From an uncultured Ruminiclostridium sp. (GTDB lineage Bacteria; Bacillota; Clostridia; Oscillospirales; Ruminococcaceae), in the NCBI GenBank assembly GCA_910585505.1, contig CAJUFF010000117.1, positions 1 through 9,016 of the forward strand: a stretch of 9,016 nucleotides of DNA, given 5' to 3'. Made by a program: the position numbers and the translations under genes. Below are positions 6,255-9,016 of the stretch, piece after piece (within the stretch, counting starts at the first letter, position 1; every line of letters starts with the position of its first letter). The notes under the pieces were generated by a model. The model searched no databases, was not told the DNA's origin, and saw nothing but the letters and a program-made list of their open reading frames with translations.

Positions 6255-6938
6255 ATGTTGATTATTTGCTTTATTATAACCGCATTGCTGCCTTATCTGC
6301 TCTGCGGAATAAACAGTGCGATTATTGTGACGAAAATCAAAAGCGGTGATGATATAAGGACTTTGGGAAGCGGAAACGCGGGTCTTACCAATACTCTCCG
6401 CACACAGGGAAAACTGGCGGCACTGTTTGTTCTGTTGGGTGATGTTGCCAAGGGAGTTCTGTCTGTCGTTTTTGTCGGTTTAAGCTTCAGGCTTCTGGCT
6501 GATATAGACCCGTGGTCGGCAGGCAGCGAATACGAATGGGCGCTGTACGCTTCCGGCGCTTCTGCGATTTTAGGGCATGTATTTCCCGTATATTACGGAT
6601 TTAAAGGAGGCAAGGGCGTTCTGGTAACAGTGGCGGTGCTGTTGGCCATCGACTGGCTACCCGCGGTGATACTTTTGGGTATATTCGGTCTTATTGTAGC
6701 CGTTTCAAAATACGTTTCACTGGGAAGCTGCATTGCCGCCGCCTTATATCCCTTTACGGTGCTGATATTCGGTATAATCGAGAAAAGCGCTTGTTTTTGG
6801 GGTAATTTTATTTGCAGCGGATTTATTGCTATCCTTATAATATTTATGCACCGAGAGAACATCAAGAGACTCATTCATCACACGGAAAAGAAGCTTGGCG
6901 AAAAAAAGAAAGACGCAGAATACGCAAAAAAAGAATGA
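6255..6938 (+). CDS. plsY: Acyl-phosphate:glycerol-3-phosphate acyltransferase PlsY
   Basis: A membrane enzyme that transfers an acyl chain from acyl-phosphate to sn-glycerol 3-phosphate, making lysophosphatidic acid. Its 227 residues show several hydrophobic segments and the three PlsY motifs: GSGNAGLTN at 38-46, GHVFPVYYGFKGGKG at 107-121, and SLGS at 155-158 with the RENIKR segment at 200-205. The tail is highly charged and Lys-rich (EKKLGEKKKDAEYAKKE). The ATG at 6255 is preferred over an in-frame TTG at 6234. The latter would add MRKRESF ahead of the first helix, and a basic end does not suit the outside-facing N-terminus of PlsY. No strong ribosome binding site is visible, only GAGAAAG. 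gpsA, which makes its substrate, follows after 38 bp. Confidence 0.95.
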   Translation: MLIICFIITALLPYLLCGINSAIIVTKIKSGDDIRTLGSGNAGLTNTLRTQGKLAALFVLLGDVAKGVLSVVFVGLSFRLLADIDPWSAGSEYEWALYASGASAILGHVFPVYYGFKGGKGVLVTVAVLLAIDWLPAVILLGIFGLIVAVSKYVSLGSCIAAALYPFTVLIFGIIEKSACFWGNFICSGFIAILIIFMHRENIKRLIHHTEKKLGEKKKDAEYAKKE

Positions 6939-6976
6939 TTTGCTCATAGATTATAATTAAAACGGAGGCTTGAAAA

Positions 6977-7978
6977 ATGGCAAACATAACGGTATTGGGC
7001 TGCGGTTTCGGCACCGCCTTGGCGGTAATGCTGAATTCATACGGTCACCGCGTAACAGCTTGGTCGAAATATCAGAGCGAAATAGATACAATTTTAAAAG
7101 ACAGGGAACAGAAAAAGCTGCTGCCGGGTGTAAAAATACCGGAAAGCATAAGGTTTACCGCCGATCCTGCCTGTGTAAAGGGTGCCGACATTATAATTGC
7201 CGCTATTCCTTCCGCCTTTCTTCGCGACGGAATTTCAAGGGTAAAGGATTACGTTTCTCCGGAAAGCGTTATACTTAACGTGGGCAAAGGCTTTGAAGAA
7301 AACACCTTTAACAGGCTTTCGCAAGTGATTTCCGACGAAATCCCCGAAAATCCCGTTGTGGTAATGGCCGGTCCCTGTCACGCCGAGGAGGTTGGACGAG
7401 GAGTCCCCACGTCGGTTGTGGTTGCAAGCGGCTGCCCCGATAAGGCGGAATATATTCAGGAAACGCTTATGAACCCCAATTTCAGGATATATGTAAACGA
7501 GGACGTGATAGGCTGTGAAGCCGCCCCCGCTCTTAAAAACCCCGTTGCCTTATGCTGCGGAATAGTTGAGGGTATGGGACTCGGAGACAATACCTTAGCT
7601 GCTCTCATGACAAGGGGGCTTACCGAGATAACAAGGCTCGGAGTAGCGCTGGGAGCGCGCTGGGAAACCTTTACGGGACTTGCCGGAGTAGGCGATCTTG
7701 TTGTGACCTGCACGTCCGTACACTCAAGAAACCATCGGGCAGGTATACTTATAGGCAAGGGTGTTCCCGTTGAGGAAGCAATACGGCAGGTCGGAACGGT
7801 AGAGGGATACAACTGCTGCAAAATAGTTCACCATCTCGCCAAGGCCAAGGGCGTTCCCATGCCTATCACGGACAAGCTTTACGGAGTTTGTTTTAACGGT
7901 GAAAATCCCGAAGAAAGTGTGAAAAGTCTTATGAATCGGCCGGGAAAGAATGAAAGAGAGCGGTTCTGGAACAATTAG
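6977..7978 (+). CDS. gpsA: NAD(P)+-dependent glycerol-3-phosphate dehydrogenase
   Basis: A cytosolic enzyme that reduces dihydroxyacetone phosphate to sn-glycerol 3-phosphate for phospholipid synthesis. It has 333 residues, normal for the family. Motifs are an N-terminal Rossmann strand and turn (TVLGCGFGTALA, 5-16), NVGKGFE at 101-107, AGPCHAEEV at 131-139 and ALKNPVALCCG at 185-195 with probable catalytic Lys187. These are followed by LGDNTLAALMTRGLTEI at 202-218, TGLAGVGDLVVTC at 233-245 and SRN at 250-252, which contacts substrate in the family. The dinucleotide loop is odd: it reads GCGFG, one residue shorter than the usual GxGxxG. The start is set by GGAGG at 6964-6968, 8 nt before the ATG. 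The gene is probably co-transcribed with plsY. Confidence 0.96.
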   Translation: MANITVLGCGFGTALAVMLNSYGHRVTAWSKYQSEIDTILKDREQKKLLPGVKIPESIRFTADPACVKGADIIIAAIPSAFLRDGISRVKDYVSPESVILNVGKGFEENTFNRLSQVISDEIPENPVVVMAGPCHAEEVGRGVPTSVVVASGCPDKAEYIQETLMNPNFRIYVNEDVIGCEAAPALKNPVALCCGIVEGMGLGDNTLAALMTRGLTEITRLGVALGARWETFTGLAGVGDLVVTCTSVHSRNHRAGILIGKGVPVEEAIRQVGTVEGYNCCKIVHHLAKAKGVPMPITDKLYGVCFNGENPEESVKSLMNRPGKNERERFWNN

Positions 7979-8028
7979 GGGCGCTTGCGGATAAAACAAT
8001 TTATCGCTTTAAAATAACGCCGCTGCCC
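7979..8028 (+). other. Imperfect hairpin downstream of gpsA
   Basis: Nested short helices can be drawn: GGGC (7979-7982) with GCCC (8025-8028), GCGG (7987-7990) with CCGC (8020-8023), and ATAAA (7991-7995) with TTTAT (8000-8004). There is no U-tract after it. It may act as a 3' end structure for the der-plsY-gpsA transcript, but this is weak. Confidence 0.25.
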
Positions 8029-8049
8029 AATCATAAGTAAAAATAAAAA

Positions 8050-8106
8050 AGTATAATACCAATCTTTAATCAATTTGCAGACTTGATTAAAGATTGGTAT
8101 TATACT
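8050..8106. repeat. Perfect 24-bp hairpin (B)
   Basis: The arms 8050-8073 and 8083-8106 are perfectly complementary over 24 bp, with a 9-nt loop. The left arm carries TAATACCAATC, which also occurs in copy D of the twin-hairpin repeat (8889-8899). It is not followed by a T-tract. Together with the next hairpin it may be a diverged member of the same family. Confidence 0.85.
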
Positions 8107-8145
8107 ATATCAACCCAATAAATTCGGATATTCCCAAAATTATTT

Positions 8146-8196
8146 ATACTAATTGCAATTCGATTTATAGTCAATAGATTGAATTGCAATTAGTAT
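8146..8196. repeat. Hairpin with ATACTAAT / ATTAGTAT ends (C)
   Basis: A perfect 16-bp stem (8146-8161 with 8181-8196) is capped by seven more pairs (8162-8168 with 8174-8180), two of them G.U when read as plus-strand RNA, and a 5-nt loop. The outer 8 bp are the same ATACTAAT / ATTAGTAT ends that bound the twin-hairpin repeats. The stem includes the self-complementary AATTGCAATT. Confidence 0.85.
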
Positions 8197-8200
8197 TAAA

Positions 8201-8258
8201 GCAACACCACGCGAAGACCTCGCTGCGCGTCTGCACGACAATCTTTGTGCGGTATTGC
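8201..8258 (-). repeat. 58-bp GC-rich imperfect palindrome, possible terminator
   Basis: The ends GCAACACC and GGTATTGC pair, and the 21-nt arms give 13 Watson-Crick and 5 G.U pairs with 3 mismatches when read as minus-strand RNA. Plus-strand RNA gains only two G.U pairs. It begins one base after the stop codon of the minus-strand gene and is followed, in that direction, by only a short TTT. It could be the 3' end of that transcript. It is GC-rich compared with its surroundings. Confidence 0.6.
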
Positions 8259-8259
8259 C

Positions 8260-8823
8260 CTAATCCGTTTCCTCCAACTCTTCCTCAACCTTCTCAACCC
8301 AGCATATTCCTTTCTCTTTATGCACAACTGTAACCTCTTTCCCCGCCTCAATATCCGTTTCGTTTGCCGACATGGCGGTAAGCATGTATCCCCGACCCTT
8401 ATAAAAAAATTCGATCTTACCGTAACCGCCGTTTGTTATCGCTTCCGCGCAAACTGCTTTATCGTCAACGTCAGGTCTGTTTTTCGGAAGCTTCTCTCCC
8501 CTTGCTTTCAAAAAAAGATTAAAAAAGAAATGCTTTTTTAAATACATTACAATAAAAGCAAAAACAATTCCGCAAAATACCGATCCCGCAACAGGCATGC
8601 TTACCGCCGATAAAATCAGCCCCAATGCCGAAAAAGCGAGAACAAAAATAAGAATATCAGACACGGTATGAGGTACAAAATCCTCAAACGGCACCGTCTT
8701 ACCGTGAAAATCAAAAAAATATCTTTCCGCTCCGAAATTTTTTATTTTATAAGCGGAGCGAAGTATCATTTCCGCCGCAAGCGCCACAAAGGATATCACC
8801 GCCGGCACGAGAAAAAAAATCAT
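8260..8823 (-). CDS. NfeD/YqiJ-like membrane protein with C-terminal OB fold
   Basis: A 187-residue membrane protein. Hydrophobic segments lie at about residues 2-20, 55-74 and 77-95. A cytosolic-type linker (KARGEKLPKNRPDVDD) follows. Residues 120-180 look like a small beta-barrel: GGYGKIEFFYKGRGYMLTAMSANETDIEAGKEVTVV has the GKI, A-S-N and IxxGxxVxVV spacing seen in NfeD- and YqiJ-type OB folds. Such proteins often pair with SPFH/flotillin-like membrane proteins, but none lies in this window. The ATG at 8823 has a poor ribosome binding site (AAAAG close by, GGAG about 14 nt away), so the exact start is uncertain. It converges on gpsA. The family assignment is moderate and the function is unknown. 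Confidence 0.8.
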   Translation of the reverse strand: MIFFLVPAVISFVALAAEMILRSAYKIKNFGAERYFFDFHGKTVPFEDFVPHTVSDILIFVLAFSALGLILSAVSMPVAGSVFCGIVFAFIVMYLKKHFFFNLFLKARGEKLPKNRPDVDDKAVCAEAITNGGYGKIEFFYKGRGYMLTAMSANETDIEAGKEVTVVHKEKGICWVEKVEEELEETD

Positions 8824-8861
8824 CTTTTATTTGACTGCTCCGAATCTAAATTTTTGTTGTT

Positions 8862-8982
8862 GTGCAAAGACAAAAAATCAAATCATACTAATACCAATCC
8901 CATTTTAAATATGGATAAAATCCATATTTAAAATGGGTTGCACCCAAAACACTAATCCAACAGTTTTAAAAGTGATTAGTAT
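8862..8982 (+). repeat. Twin-hairpin repeat, copy D
   Basis: The upstream block 8862-8892 matches copy A in 29 of 32 aligned columns. It is followed by an extra ACCAAT, a near-duplicate of ACTAAT. Hairpin 1 is a perfect 18-bp stem (8899-8916 with 8920-8937, AAA loop), extended by CAA/TTG across a bulged T at 8898. The linker TTGCACCCAAAACACTAAT (8938-8956) matches copy A in 17 of 19 positions. Hairpin 2 is reduced to 7 bp (8951-8957 with 8974-8980), and ATTAGTAT closes the element at 8975-8982. It lies upstream of the minus-strand OB-fold gene. Confidence 0.85.
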
Positions 8983-9016
8983 AATAACCATTTTGACACA
9001 GGATAAAATCATAGTC

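Noticed and set aside
8052..8057. TATAAT inside hairpin B, and at 8980-8985 in copy D, as -10 elements
   Set aside because: No acceptable -35 hexamer lies 16-18 bp upstream in either case. The match comes from the AT-rich repeat sequence.
8050..8106. Hairpin B as a rho-independent terminator of gpsA
   Set aside because: The stem is long and AT-rich and is followed by tatcaaccc rather than a T-tract.
8993..8998. TTGACA near the window end as a -35 of a new promoter
   Set aside because: The expected -10 would fall at or beyond the last base, so it cannot be tested here.

Overview
The window looks like chromosomal housekeeping DNA from a low-to-mid-GC Gram-positive anaerobe, most likely an uncultured Clostridia member (Bacillota). 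The evidence is the gene set (DacF-type carboxypeptidase, zinc-ribbon L32, Der, PlsY, GpsA, a CmpB-like membrane protein), consensus sigma-A promoters and mostly strong GGAGG ribosome binding sites. No tRNA, rRNA, CRISPR array, transposase or phage gene was seen.

Layout. A CmpB-like membrane protein (minus strand, 83-562) is divergent from a secreted D-Ala-D-Ala carboxypeptidase (662-1861). Next is pgi (2121-3458), with its own promoter and a roughly 150-nt structured leader. A 140-bp palindromic repeat (3551-3690) precedes a small P-loop protein (3734-4135). rpmF (4257-4439) follows, with a perfect-consensus promoter and a terminator. After a twin-hairpin repeat (4511-4659) comes the run der (4770-6089), plsY (6255-6938), gpsA (6977-7978). 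The convergent gap 7979-8259 holds two perfect hairpins and a 58-bp palindrome. A minus-strand NfeD/YqiJ-like OB-fold membrane protein (8260-8823) follows, and a second twin-hairpin repeat (8862-8982) lies upstream of it.

Functionally, gpsA makes sn-glycerol-3-phosphate from dihydroxyacetone phosphate and plsY acylates it, giving the entry to phospholipids. Der and L32 serve the 50S ribosomal subunit, Pgi serves glycolysis and gluconeogenesis, and the carboxypeptidase trims peptidoglycan.

The unusual content is intergenic. First, a family with the order conserved block, hairpin 1, conserved linker, hairpin 2, terminal ATTAGTAT has two clear copies. Their stems differ completely in sequence yet stay perfectly complementary, and one base pair at the foot of hairpin 1 shows a compensatory T:A to C:G change next to a conserved bulged T. 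Second, a 140-bp palindrome has a degenerate near-full-length copy that fills the whole der-plsY gap in the opposite orientation. Third, there is a separate 58-bp palindrome. I do not recognise these repeats with confidence as named families. The alignments were made by eye.
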